A DNA stretch of 64,000 nt from contig NZ_MAEW01000003.1 of the NCBI RefSeq assembly GCF_002013375.1, forward strand, positions 726,735 to 790,734. The letters run 5' to 3'. Position 1 is the first letter of the stretch, and each line of letters starts with the position of its first letter. A program made the translations under genes and the position numbers. The notes under the pieces are model-generated. The model searched no databases and had not been told where the DNA came from. It was given only the letters and a program-made list of their open reading frames with translations. This document shows, in pieces, positions 7,514 through 16,600 of the stretch. The DNA comes from Mycobacterium sp. D16Q13. GTDB lineage: Bacteria; Actinomycetota; Actinomycetes; Mycobacteriales; Mycobacteriaceae.

Positions 7514-8640
7514 CCGCAGGCGGGAACACCCTTGAACGCCAGCACCCGGCGCACCGACGCATTGATCGCGTCGCCGTTCAATTCACCTGCGTTGTAGGCC
7601 GATTCGAGACGGTCCAGAACAGAGCCGACCTTCTCGGTACTCACCCAGAGCGCCCAGTCGATGCCCGCCTTGATCGACTTGAGCACGGCCTCCTCGATCG
7701 GGAAGCGGTCGGTGATGGCAGCCATCGAGGACAAGTCATCGGTGAAGATCACGCCGTCGTAAGTCGGCGCTCCGTAGCCGGTTCCCTTGCGCAGCAAGTC
7801 GACTGCGGCAGCGCTCAGGCTGGCCGGGTCGTCGCCGGTCAGTCCGGGCACCTGCATGTGGCCGATCATCACGGCGGCACCGCTGGTCACCAGCGAGCGG
7901 TACGGCACCAAATCGGTGTCCCGCAGCTGCTCCAGCGGCGGGGTCACCACACCGTTGGTGTGCGAATCGCCCGAAGCGTGACCATGGCCCGGGAAATGCT
8001 TGACCACGGCGCCTACGCCGCCGGCCTGATATCCCCGCACGGCGGCCTCGGCGTACTCGGCGACCTTCTGCGGATCGCCGCTGTAGGAACGGTCGCCTAT
8101 CGCGCCATCAGGGTCGCCATCGGTCACATCGGCATCGGGGGCGAAGTCGATGGTGATGCCGAGGTCCTTCATCTTCTGACCACGTTCCTGGCTGAGCGCC
8201 TGCACCTGTTCGGGGGTCTGGGTGGCGGCCAGCTCCCGGGCGGACGGCGACGGACCAATGAGGTCCTTCAGACGAGACACCCGGCCGCCCTCCTCGTCGA
8301 CGCTCACCGCGGCCGGGATCGGCCCGGCGGTGACGACGTCGTGCAGGGAGCCGTCGGTCAGCATCTCCTTCTTGGTCCAGCTGCCGACGAAGATGCCGCC
8401 GACGTGGTGATCACGCACCAGTGCGCGGGCGTCGTCGGCGTCCTTGACGCCCACCATGAGTAGCTGCGCCAACCTGTCGCGGGTGCTCAGGCAGGCTAGA
8501 TCGCCTGCGGGCGCGGCAGTGACGGGCGTCTTTGGTGCGGACGTAGCAGACTCCTTCGCGGGCTCCGGCGCGTTGCCGCCACAGGCGGACAGCGCCACCG
8601 CAACGAGACCGGTCAGTACTAGCCCTGCACGCATTCTCAT
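7510..8640 (-). CDS. lpqI: lipoprotein beta-N-acetylglucosaminidase, GH3 (LpqI)
   Basis: Protein of 376 residues. A signal peptide ends in a lipobox (VALSAC, Cys at about residue 20), so it should be a membrane-anchored lipoprotein facing the periplasm. The rest is a single-domain family 3 glycoside hydrolase with KHFPGHGHASGDSH, the His/Asp-dyad motif typical of bacterial N-acetylglucosaminidases, and the nucleophile region VIFTDDLSSMAAI. LpqI recycles muropeptide fragments by removing terminal GlcNAc. In M. tuberculosis lpqI (Rv0237) lies beside aftD. Here about 5 kb of other genes (sigma factor, TfoX-N, sulfatase, discoidin-like protein) separate them. Confidence 0.9.
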   Translation of the reverse strand: MRMRAGLVLTGLVAVALSACGGNAPEPAKESATSAPKTPVTAAPAGDLACLSTRDRLAQLLMVGVKDADDARALVRDHHVGGIFVGSWTKKEMLTDGSLHDVVTAGPIPAAVSVDEEGGRVSRLKDLIGPSPSARELAATQTPEQVQALSQERGQKMKDLGITIDFAPDADVTDGDPDGAIGDRSYSGDPQKVAEYAEAAVRGYQAGGVGAVVKHFPGHGHASGDSHTNGVVTPPLEQLRDTDLVPYRSLVTSGAAVMIGHMQVPGLTGDDPASLSAAAVDLLRKGTGYGAPTYDGVIFTDDLSSMAAITDRFPIEEAVLKSIKAGIDWALWVSTEKVGSVLDRLESAYNAGELNGDAINASVRRVLAFKGVPACG

Positions 8641-8652
8641 GAGGCCATCGTG

Positions 8653-9879
8653 TCATGCGCCGGTGTCGAGCCGGGCCAGCCGGTCACCGAGGTACCCGCG
8701 GAATACCTCGTTATCCGTGAGTACCAATGCTTTTCGGTAGGCGTCCGCTGCCTCCCGATTCCGGCCGAGTCTGGTGAGCAGATCGGCGCGCGCGGCATGC
8801 AGTGGGTAGTAGGCGTCGAGATGCTGCCGCAGCGAGTCGATGGCATCCAGTCCGGCCTGCGCGCCGTCGCGTTCACCAATGGCCACCGCACGATTGAGGG
8901 CGACGACAGTGGTGGGAGTGAACACCGTCAGCTGGTCATACAGCGCGACGATCTGGCCCCAGTCGGTAAGCGCTGCCGAGGGAGCGTCGTCATGAACGGC
9001 ATTGATGGCGGCCTGGATCTGATACGGGCCCGGGGCGTTGCGCCTCAGGCAGCGTCGTACCAGTTGGTGCCCCTCCTCGATCATCGCGTGGTTCCACCGC
9101 GTGCGGTCCTGATCGGCGAGCAGCACGAGCGCTCCGGCGCCATCGGTCCGGGCGGGACGGCGGGCCTCGGTGAGCAGCACCAATGCGAGCAGTCCCACGG
9201 CCTCGGGTTCGTCGGGCATCAGATCAGCGAGCACCCTCGCCAGCCTGATCGCCTCGGCGGACAGATCCGTGCGGGTGAGCGTGGTGCCTGAAGAGGCGGC
9301 ATAGCCCTCGTTGTAGACGAGGTAGAGCGCGGCCAGCACCGATGACAGCCGGTCCGGCAGATCGTGATCCCCGGGCACTCGGTACGGAATACCCGCCGAC
9401 GCGATCTTCTTCTTGGCTCGTGTGATGCGCGCGGCCATGGTCGATTCGGAGACCAGATACGCATGGGCGATCTCGGGCGTGGTGAGTCCGCCGAGTAAGC
9501 GCAGTGTCAGGGCGACCTGCGCCTCGGGGGACAGCGCCGGGTGACAGCAGGTGAAGATGAGCCGCAGGCGATCATCCTGCACCGGACCCACCTCCTGGGG
9601 TTCCGGTTGCTCCTCGTCGAGAGCCGTTGCCTCCCTGGACAGTTCGTCGCGCCGCCGGTCGCGCCGCAGTTTGTCGATGCCGCGGTTGCGGGCCGTCGTG
9701 GTGATCCACGCGCCGGGATTCGGCGGTATGCCGTCCTGCGGCCATTTCGCGATGGCTACCTCGAACGCTTCTTGTACGGCGTCCTCGGCGAGGTCGATGC
9801 TGCCGAAGTAGCGGATCAAGGTCGCCACGGTGCGGCCGTACTCCTCGCGGAAGATCCGGCCTATCTCGTCGTGCGCCAC
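8653..9879 (-). CDS. ECF42-group RNA polymerase sigma factor with C-terminal extension
   Basis: Protein of 408 residues. Residues 1-80 hold sigma region 2 (YFGSIDLAEDAVQEAFEVAIAKWPQDGIPPNPGAWITTTARNRGIDKLRR). About 110-175 hold region 4 (LSPEAQVALTLRLLGGLTTPEIAHAYLVSESTMAARITRAKKKI). A helical extension of some 230 residues follows, including LYLVYNEGY and a TPR-like end (ADLLTRLGRNREAADAYRKALVL). This architecture and DDRLRLIFTCCHPAL define the ECF42 group, which has no anti-sigma factor and is regulated through its extension. The start is GTG at 9877-9879. Its promoter at 9921-9948 matches that of the distant DGPF operon, which implies autoregulation. It lies 12 bases from the lpqI start and may read through into it. 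Confidence 0.92.
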   Translation of the reverse strand: MAHDEIGRIFREEYGRTVATLIRYFGSIDLAEDAVQEAFEVAIAKWPQDGIPPNPGAWITTTARNRGIDKLRRDRRRDELSREATALDEEQPEPQEVGPVQDDRLRLIFTCCHPALSPEAQVALTLRLLGGLTTPEIAHAYLVSESTMAARITRAKKKIASAGIPYRVPGDHDLPDRLSSVLAALYLVYNEGYAASSGTTLTRTDLSAEAIRLARVLADLMPDEPEAVGLLALVLLTEARRPARTDGAGALVLLADQDRTRWNHAMIEEGHQLVRRCLRRNAPGPYQIQAAINAVHDDAPSAALTDWGQIVALYDQLTVFTPTTVVALNRAVAIGERDGAQAGLDAIDSLRQHLDAYYPLHAARADLLTRLGRNREAADAYRKALVLTDNEVFRGYLGDRLARLDTGA

Positions 9880-9920
9880 GGGTCAATGGTGCCTCTCAGG
9901 TGTCGTGTGTCCTATCAGGA

Positions 9921-9948
9921 CCACGAACAGCAGGTATCTCAATCGACA
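9921..9948 (-). promoter_or_regulatory. ECF42-type promoter of the sigma factor gene
   Basis: On the minus strand TGTCGATT (9948-9941) and TTCGTGG (9927-9921) are separated by 13 bases, exactly as in the DGPF operon promoter at 2543-2570. The -10 block lies about 41 bases before the sigma start codon. The opposite strand of this gap serves the divergent TfoX-N gene (start 9968). Confidence 0.75.
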
Positions 9949-9967
9949 GCGCGCGACAATTGACCCC

Positions 9968-10300
9968 ATGGCCTATGACGAGGACCTCGTGGAGCGCATC
10001 CGTGAAGTGATCGCGGCAACGAAGGGTGTCACCGAGAAACGGATGTTTGGCGGCCTCGCGTTTCTGGTGGACGGGCACATGACGGTCGCCGCGAAACGCG
10101 AAGGCGGACTACTGGCCCGCTGCGATCCCCACGACACCGAGGCCCTGACGGCCAAGAAGCATGTGAGCCGGATGGTGATGGGTGGGCGCGAGATGGATGG
10201 CTGGTTGAGCATCGACGCCGAGGGTGTGCGCACCAAGCGACAGCTGGAGCCGTGGGTGAAACGGGCACTGGCCTTCGCCGGGTCGCTTCCACCCAAGTAG
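9968..10300 (+). CDS. TfoX N-terminal domain protein
   Basis: Protein of 110 residues with a TfoX-N fold: LVERIREVIAATKGVTEKRMFGGLAFLVDGHMTVAAKREGGLLARC. This small domain also occurs in proteins unrelated to competence, and stand-alone actinobacterial versions have no assigned role. I chose the ATG at 9968; the upstream extension of the frame crosses the divergent sigma promoter and looks non-coding. Its start is only 20 bases from the TGTCGATT block of that promoter, so sigma-factor occupancy could affect it. Confidence 0.85.
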   Translation: MAYDEDLVERIREVIAATKGVTEKRMFGGLAFLVDGHMTVAAKREGGLLARCDPHDTEALTAKKHVSRMVMGGREMDGWLSIDAEGVRTKRQLEPWVKRALAFAGSLPPK

Positions 10301-10314
10301 ACCGCGCCGATCGA

Positions 10315-11991
10315 CTATCCGCCGCGCAGCACCATCAGTTTCTGCATATCGGCCAGGCCCTGCTCCTGCGCCTCACCCAGGAACGTCGGCAACGGCGCCT
10401 GCACCTCAGGCAGCACCTCGTTGTCGATGAGGGCTTGCAGCCCGGCCTCCTTGCCCCCGCGCCCTGTCTGGTTCTCGATCTCTTGCTGACCGGAAGGCGT
10501 TGAATAGTCATAGAATTCGCGATCCGACGGCCGCGCACTGTCGATCTGCATGCCGCCGGATTTCCAGTACGAGTAGGTGGCCAGCTTCGCCTCGGCGGTA
10601 CGGACCGCGACGATATGACTGGGCGCCGAGGTGGGGATCTCGGTGGGCGCGTTCTCACCCATCACCGCACGGATCTGGGGATCCTTGAGGAAGGTGGCCA
10701 TCTCTTCCACCGACATGTCATCGGTGACGTGCGCGATCCACTTGCGCCCTGCCGCATTGTTTTTAGCGATGCCGGCGATGTCGGCGCGCGCGGCCAGATA
10801 CGAAAAACGCGGATCAGAACGCCAGCTATTGCCGCCGGAACCGATCGTCAGCAGCAGGGGTGCGAGGTCAACGCTGGAGGTCAGCTGGGTGCGCGTGTCC
10901 CCCGGCTTCGGGGTGAGCACACCGTGCGGATCGCGGATGTACAGCGGAACCCGGATGGCCTCCTCGTACGCAGTGGCCCCCTTGCCGCGCAGTCCATGCG
11001 AGCCCGCGTATTCGCCATGATCGGAGGTGAAGACGACGACGGTGTTGCGATCCACCTCTGGGCGCGATGCCAGCTTGTCCAGCACCCGGCCGACCTGGGC
11101 ATCCACCTGCTGTTGTAGCCACAGGTACATATCAAGGCAGCGGGCCCATTGACGGGCCATATCCGGTCCCGAGTAGGTCACCGCGCCCGTCATGATCGGC
11201 GACATGAAATTGGCGTAGTCGATCTGCAGCTGCGGCTTGCCGTGCTGGCGCAGCTCATCGGGCGTCTGGAAGTTGACCGGCACAGCATCAAACCAGTGCG
11301 GAACATCTTCCGGGAGAGGATTCTTGGGCCACCAGCAGATGTCATGCGGATTCACCAGAGAGACCGTCGTGCACCACGGCCCCTTGCCTGCCTCGGCGTC
11401 GAACCACCCCGCGAACTGGTCGACGATCCCCGGGTCCTTCTGCAGTCCCTGGTTCGGCATGCCGTTCGGCGACGGGAAGGTGCCGCCCGAGAAACCATGT
11501 GCATCAAGACCTTCGGGTGTGTTGTCACTCCAGTGACCGAGATGCCACTTGCCCCACCACCAGGTCTGATATCCCTGCTGTCGCAGCATGGTGCCCCAGG
11601 TGGGGAACTGCGGTGCCAGGCTCGATTCGGTTGGCCCCTCCCCGGTGAACAGACATCCGGTCTGATGTGAGTACAGCCCGGTCGTCATGGCTCCCCGTGA
11701 CGGGGTGCACATGTTCGATGCGGTGTAGTGCGACGCGAAGGTGATGCTGTCCCTTTGCAATCGACTAAGACTGGGTAAGAGGTTGGTGAGTTTCTGAACA
11801 TCGGGGAACCACTGCGGGGCCCGCATCTGATCCACGACGATCACCAAGATGTTCGGCTTGTTCCCGCCGGCTGACGGTGAATCAGTGCGACTCGGCTTGC
11901 GGAGCAGCTCATATCCCCCGAAACCGACCGCGGCGGCACCCGCCGCAACAGCCCCAGTGGTCAGCACGGTCCTGCGGTTGAGCTCGGCCAT
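10315..11991 (-). CDS. Tat-exported sulfatase
   Basis: Protein of 558 residues. The N-terminus NRRTVLTTGAVAAGAAAVGFGGYELL is a twin-arginine signal. The catalytic domain has the sulfatase metal motif PNILVIVVDQMR and the nucleophile motif NMCTPSRGAMTTGLYSHQTG (C-x-P-x-R), whose Cys must become formylglycine. Further metal-site segments are WWGKWHLG and VVFTSDHGEYAGSHGLRGKGATAYEEAIRVPL. It should hydrolyse a sulfate ester outside the membrane. Arylsulfatase versus choline-sulfatase specificity cannot be read here. It needs a formylglycine-generating enzyme encoded elsewhere. It converges with the TfoX-N gene. Confidence 0.9.
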   Translation of the reverse strand: MAELNRRTVLTTGAVAAGAAAVGFGGYELLRKPSRTDSPSAGGNKPNILVIVVDQMRAPQWFPDVQKLTNLLPSLSRLQRDSITFASHYTASNMCTPSRGAMTTGLYSHQTGCLFTGEGPTESSLAPQFPTWGTMLRQQGYQTWWWGKWHLGHWSDNTPEGLDAHGFSGGTFPSPNGMPNQGLQKDPGIVDQFAGWFDAEAGKGPWCTTVSLVNPHDICWWPKNPLPEDVPHWFDAVPVNFQTPDELRQHGKPQLQIDYANFMSPIMTGAVTYSGPDMARQWARCLDMYLWLQQQVDAQVGRVLDKLASRPEVDRNTVVVFTSDHGEYAGSHGLRGKGATAYEEAIRVPLYIRDPHGVLTPKPGDTRTQLTSSVDLAPLLLTIGSGGNSWRSDPRFSYLAARADIAGIAKNNAAGRKWIAHVTDDMSVEEMATFLKDPQIRAVMGENAPTEIPTSAPSHIVAVRTAEAKLATYSYWKSGGMQIDSARPSDREFYDYSTPSGQQEIENQTGRGGKEAGLQALIDNEVLPEVQAPLPTFLGEAQEQGLADMQKLMVLRGG

Positions 11992-12059
11992 GCATCCAAC
12001 GTAACCGCAATTCCTGGCAATGAACGCCGAAGAACCCGGCCGGTTTTGGGTACGACGCG

Positions 12060-13109
12060 CTACGGCTGTGCGGGAGCCGTGGTCGCGGCGCCGGGTGCGG
12101 GCGCCGCGCCGCGCGGCGGAGCGACAGGCGCCGGCATCGGAGGCGGAGCACCTACCGGAGGCGCCGGCGCCGGCGCGGACCCCGGCGCCGGCCCTTCGGC
12201 CGCCGGGGGCTGCGTGCCCATGATCTCAATCTCGCTCACCGACACAAGACCGTTGAACGCGTCCTGCCGCTGGCCACTCTTGTTCACGATCGACACACCG
12301 GGTTCGGTGGCCTCGATGACCATGGTCACCGAATCGGTCACCACATTGACCTTGACACTTGCCAACGCTCGGCTCACCGGGACCTGCTGTTTGACCGAAC
12401 TACCGTCGCTGAATTCCCAACGCACCCTGGTGATCTTGCGGTTCTGGGCGAAGCGGTCGGATCCGTCGATATCGGTCTTGGCATATCCGGGCACCAAACC
12501 GACCGAGGTAACGAGTGTCGGGTGGTCGAACTTCGCCGTGATCGACTGGCCGTCTTGTTCCTTCCACTGGCATCGCCAGGCGGTGAGCGGGTCGTTGTCG
12601 AATGCCTTAGCGGGGTCGTAGACGTACTTCACCCCATTGCTGTCGGTGCCGTCCTCGGCCTGAACGCAATTGGTGCTCAAGTCCACCGGCTTGACGGGAC
12701 TCGACGGCACGGGAGGTGGCGCGGTGGTGGTCGTCGCCGCACTGCTCGTCGTCTTCGGATCATTCGGCGGCAGCATCCCGTGCGTCTGCTGCTGGGTGGA
12801 ACCGTCGCCGTGCACCGCCATGTATCCGACGTAGCCGAGCCCCACGACCACGAGCAGACCAGCGAGCATCGCGAAGGCCATGATGATCCCGCGATGCGAT
12901 CGCGCATTCGGATCGCGCCACGGATCGGAGAACTTCACCTGCGCGGCGAGGTTAGGCGGGCACGCGGGCAGCTGCGCCAGAGCTTCACGCAGATCCGGAC
13001 GCGTGTGCCACAGTCGCAGCAGTTGATCCTGCGGTAGCGCCGGGTTGTGCGCGGCGGCAAGCTCCGCGTCGTAATCCGGCGCCGGTCCGTAGTTGTATGG
13101 ACCGGTCAT
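12060..13109 (-). CDS. membrane-anchored protein with LRV-like N-terminus and discoidin-like domain
   Basis: Protein of 349 residues. Residues about 14-60 (AAAHNPALPQDQLLRLWHTRPDLREALAQLPACPPNLAAQ) resemble variant leucine-rich repeats and would face the cytoplasm. One transmembrane helix follows (about 74-97, GIIMAFAMLAGLLVVVGLGYVGYM), then a Ser/Thr/Pro linker. A discoidin/F5-8C-like beta domain spans about 145-295 (AFDNDPLTAWRCQWKEQDGQSITAKFDHPTLVTSVGLVPGY, KITRVRWEFSDGS). The last 50 residues are almost entirely Ala/Pro/Gly. Such domains bind glycans, and the gene lies near aftD, whose own sequence also has discoidin-like modules. A wall-glycan-sensing or anchoring role is inferred. Confidence 0.75.
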   Translation of the reverse strand: MTGPYNYGPAPDYDAELAAAHNPALPQDQLLRLWHTRPDLREALAQLPACPPNLAAQVKFSDPWRDPNARSHRGIIMAFAMLAGLLVVVGLGYVGYMAVHGDGSTQQQTHGMLPPNDPKTTSSAATTTTAPPPVPSSPVKPVDLSTNCVQAEDGTDSNGVKYVYDPAKAFDNDPLTAWRCQWKEQDGQSITAKFDHPTLVTSVGLVPGYAKTDIDGSDRFAQNRKITRVRWEFSDGSSVKQQVPVSRALASVKVNVVTDSVTMVIEATEPGVSIVNKSGQRQDAFNGLVSVSEIEIMGTQPPAAEGPAPGSAPAPAPPVGAPPPMPAPVAPPRGAAPAPGAATTAPAQP

Positions 13110-13385
13110 GGGCGGCCATTATTCCGCACGAACGGGCGCCAGCGGCCACATGAGGCCACCCGCCATGCCGGTCTATTCACGGTTCAACATGTTCCTTGCT
13201 CACTCGAGGCTCGCCCGAACCGAGTATCCGCAGGCCCGCAGAGTGCTCGTCTGCCCACCCCCGACCTCGCCAGTGATACCCAGCTAATCGTCGCAGTATC
13301 ACAGTGGGTTGTCCGTCCAGAACTGTCACCCGTGACGGACGTGCTAGTTTGGCCGCTGGTATCTGCATGACCCAGAGGAGCTCCG

Positions 13386-13559
13386 ATGACCAGATTTGTG
13401 GTGCCGGCCGCCGCAAGCGTGCTGATCGGCCTGCTGCTGGGCGCCGCCGCCGTCTTCGGCGTCACGCTGTCGGTCGAGCAGGACAAGAAGCCGGTCGTGA
13501 CGGGAATCGATCCGTCGACCGCCATCCTCAACCGCCCCGATTACGGCAACCGGAGCTGA
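13386..13559 (+). CDS. DUF2613 small exported peptide, Rv0236A-like
   Basis: Peptide of 57 residues with one hydrophobic helix (FVVPAAASVLIGLLLGAAAVFGVTLSV), probably a signal or anchor, followed by a short tail ending NRPDYGNRS. Size, sequence and position just ahead of aftD match the small secreted protein Rv0236A. The ATG at 13386 has GGAG about 7 bases upstream. It ends 43 bases before aftD and is probably co-transcribed. A helper role for AftD is suggested only by conserved adjacency. Confidence 0.8.
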   Translation: MTRFVVPAAASVLIGLLLGAAAVFGVTLSVEQDKKPVVTGIDPSTAILNRPDYGNRS

Positions 13560-13602
13560 CATCTCGCGGCCCCCGGCAGCGCCGCGCAGCATTTCCTGAG
13601 CC

Positions 13603-16600
13603 GTGACGCACCGCCTTGACTGTTCGCCGCTGAGTCGGCGGTGGCTCGCGGTCGCCGCGGCGTTCGCATTACTGCTGACCTTTGCCCAATCACCCGGGCA
13701 GATCTCCCCGGACACCAAGCTGGATCTGGCGATCAATCCGCTGCGGTTCGCCGCCCGGGCCCTCAACCTGTGGAGCAGTGATCTGCCGTTCGGGCAGGCG
13801 CAGAACCAGGCATACGGCTATCTCTTTCCGCACGGCGCCTTCTTCTCACTGGGGCATCTACTCGGGGTGCCGGCCTGGGTGACGCAACGACTGTGGTGGG
13901 CACTGCTGGTGGTGGCCGGGTTCTGGGGCGTCATCCGGGTTGCCGAGGCGCTGGGTATCGGTACCCGCGGCTCCCGGATCATCGCGGCAGTCGCGTTCGC
14001 CCTGTCCCCCCGGGTGCTGACGACCCTGGGAGCCATCTCATCCGAAACACTGCCGATGATGCTGGCTCCGTGGGTGCTGTTGCCGGTCATCCTGACGTTC
14101 CAGGGCCGAATGTCCCCGCGCCGGGCGGCGGCATTGTCGGCTGTCGCGGTCGCATTGATGGGTGCGGTCAATGCTGTCGCCACCGCCCTCGCCTGCGGTG
14201 TGGCCGCCATCTGGTGGCTGGCCCACACACCGAACCGGACATGGCGGCGATTCACGGCATGGTGGATTCCCTGCCTGGCGCTGGCCACCTCATGGTGGAT
14301 CACCGCCCTGTTGATCTTCGGCAAGATCAGCCCGCGGTTCCTCGACTTCATCGAATCTTCCGGCGTCACCACGCAATGGACCTCTCTCACCGAGGTGCTG
14401 CGCGGGACCGACAGTTGGACGCCGTTCGTGGCCCCGACCGCGACGGCGGGTTCCTCGCTGGTCACCCAGTCGGCCATGGTCATCGCCACCGCCATGATCG
14501 CCGCTGCCGGTATGGCGGGGCTGGCAATGCGGGGCATGCCGGCACGCGGGCGCCTGGTCGCGATACTTCTTGTTGGCCTCGTGCTGCTGACGGCCGGATA
14601 CACCGGTGCACTCGGATCGCCTGTGGGCCAGCAGATCCAATTCTTCCTTGACGACGGCGGCACACCGCTGCGCAATGTGCACAAGCTCGAACCATTGATC
14701 CGCCTGCCACTGATTCTTGGCCTGGCACATGCCTTGTCGCGGATACCACTTCCCGCCAGTGTGACCGTCCGGGAGTGGCTCGCGGCGCTGGCGCGCCCGG
14801 AACGTAATCGGGCGGTTGCCCTTGGGATCGCGGTGTTGGTGGCGCTCGCCGCGAGCACATCGCTGGCCTGGACGGGCCGGCTGGTGCCCCGCGGCGGTTT
14901 CGACGAGATCCCCGGATACTGGAACGAGACGGCACACTGGCTGGCCGATCACGATGATGGCGGGCGCGCGCTCGTGGTACCGGGAGCTCCGTTCGCAATC
15001 CAGACTTGGGGCCTCACCCGCGACGAACCCCTGCAGGCGCTGGGCCAAACACCTTGGGGAGTACGGGATTCCATCCCACTGACACCTCCGGAAACCATCC
15101 GCGCCATCGACTCGGTACAGCAGTTGTTCGCCGCCGGCCGCCCCTCGGACGGGCTGGCCGACACCCTGGAGCAACAGGGCATCTCCTATCTGGTGGTGCG
15201 CAACGACCTCGACCCCGATACGTCCCGTTCCGCGCGACCGATCCTGGTGCACCACACCATCGACGGGTCTCCCGGGCTCACCAAGGTTGCCCAGTTCGGC
15301 GACCCCGTCGGGGCCGGGACCGTGGAAGGCTTTGTCGCCGATAGTGACCTACGCCCAAAGTATCCAGCGGTCGAGATTTACTCGGTGGGGCACGGAAAGG
15401 GTTATGGGGAACCGTATTTCGCGGACATCGACAGCATGCCCCGGGTCGCGGGTGGACCCGAAGCTCTGCTGCGCTTGGGTGAACGGCGCCGCCAGCTGAA
15501 CCAGCCACCGCTGGGCCCATCTCTCTTGGCTACCGACGCCGCACAGGCAGGTCTGCGTCCCGGACCCGCGATGGTCACCGACAGTCCGTTGGCTCGTGAG
15601 ACCGACTACGGGCGCGTCGACGATCATTCCTCGGCCATTCGCGCACCCGGCGATAAACGCCGAACCTTCAACCGAGTGCCCGACTACCCCGCCACCGGCG
15701 TCCCCGCCGTGAACGGAAGCTGGACAGGCGGGACCATCACCGCATCCAGCTCCGCTTCCGATTCCACGGCGCTGCCCAATGTGGCCCCGGGCACCAGCAC
15801 AGCCGCCGTCATCGATCGCGACAACGCGACGAGCTGGGTCAGCAGTTCACTGGAAGCCGCTCTTGGGCAATGGATTCGGGTGGACCTGGATCGGCCGATC
15901 ACCAACGCGATCCTCACCGTGACACCGAGTGCCACCGCATTGGGAGCTCAGGTGCGGCGACTGGAGGTCGAGACCGATAACGGCACCACATCGGTGCGGT
16001 TCGATGAGCCGGGCAAGCCTTTGGATGTGGCGCTGCGGCCGGGGGAAACCAACTGGGTCAAGGTCACGGCCACCGGCACCGAGGACGGCACCTCCGGCGT
16101 GCAGTTCGGCATCACTGAGCTATCCCTCACCCAGTACGACGCCGCGGGATACGCCCATTCCGTCGATCTCCGCCACAGCGCAACCCTGCCCTCGCCTCCC
16201 GCGGAAGCCGCGGTGTTTGGCTGGGACTTGGGATCTCCGCTGGAGGGTCGACCCGGCTGCATGCCGTCCCCCGAGAGGCTGCGCTGCGCGGGAACACTCT
16301 CACTTGCCCCCGAGGAACCCGGCACCTTCATCCGGACACTGACTGTGCCCCGGCCTCTTTCGCTCACACCACGGCTCTGGGTGCGGGCCCGCTCCGGCCC
16401 GCAACTGCGTGATCTGATCACGCAGCCCGGAACCACCGCGGCCTCCGGGAGCGCCGACCTGATTGACCTGCGAGGCTCCTCCTATGCCGCCACCGACGGC
16501 GATCCCGGTACCGCCTGGACGGCGCCACAGGAGTCGGTACTGCGACAGCACCTGCCCTCTCTGGTGATAAAACTCCCCAAACCCGTGGCCGTCGGCGGTA

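Noticed and set aside
12060..12240. GC-rich repetitive stretch at the 3' end of the discoidin-like gene as a DNA repeat
   Set aside because: It is the codon pattern of a low-complexity Ala/Pro/Gly tail, without a regular repeat unit.
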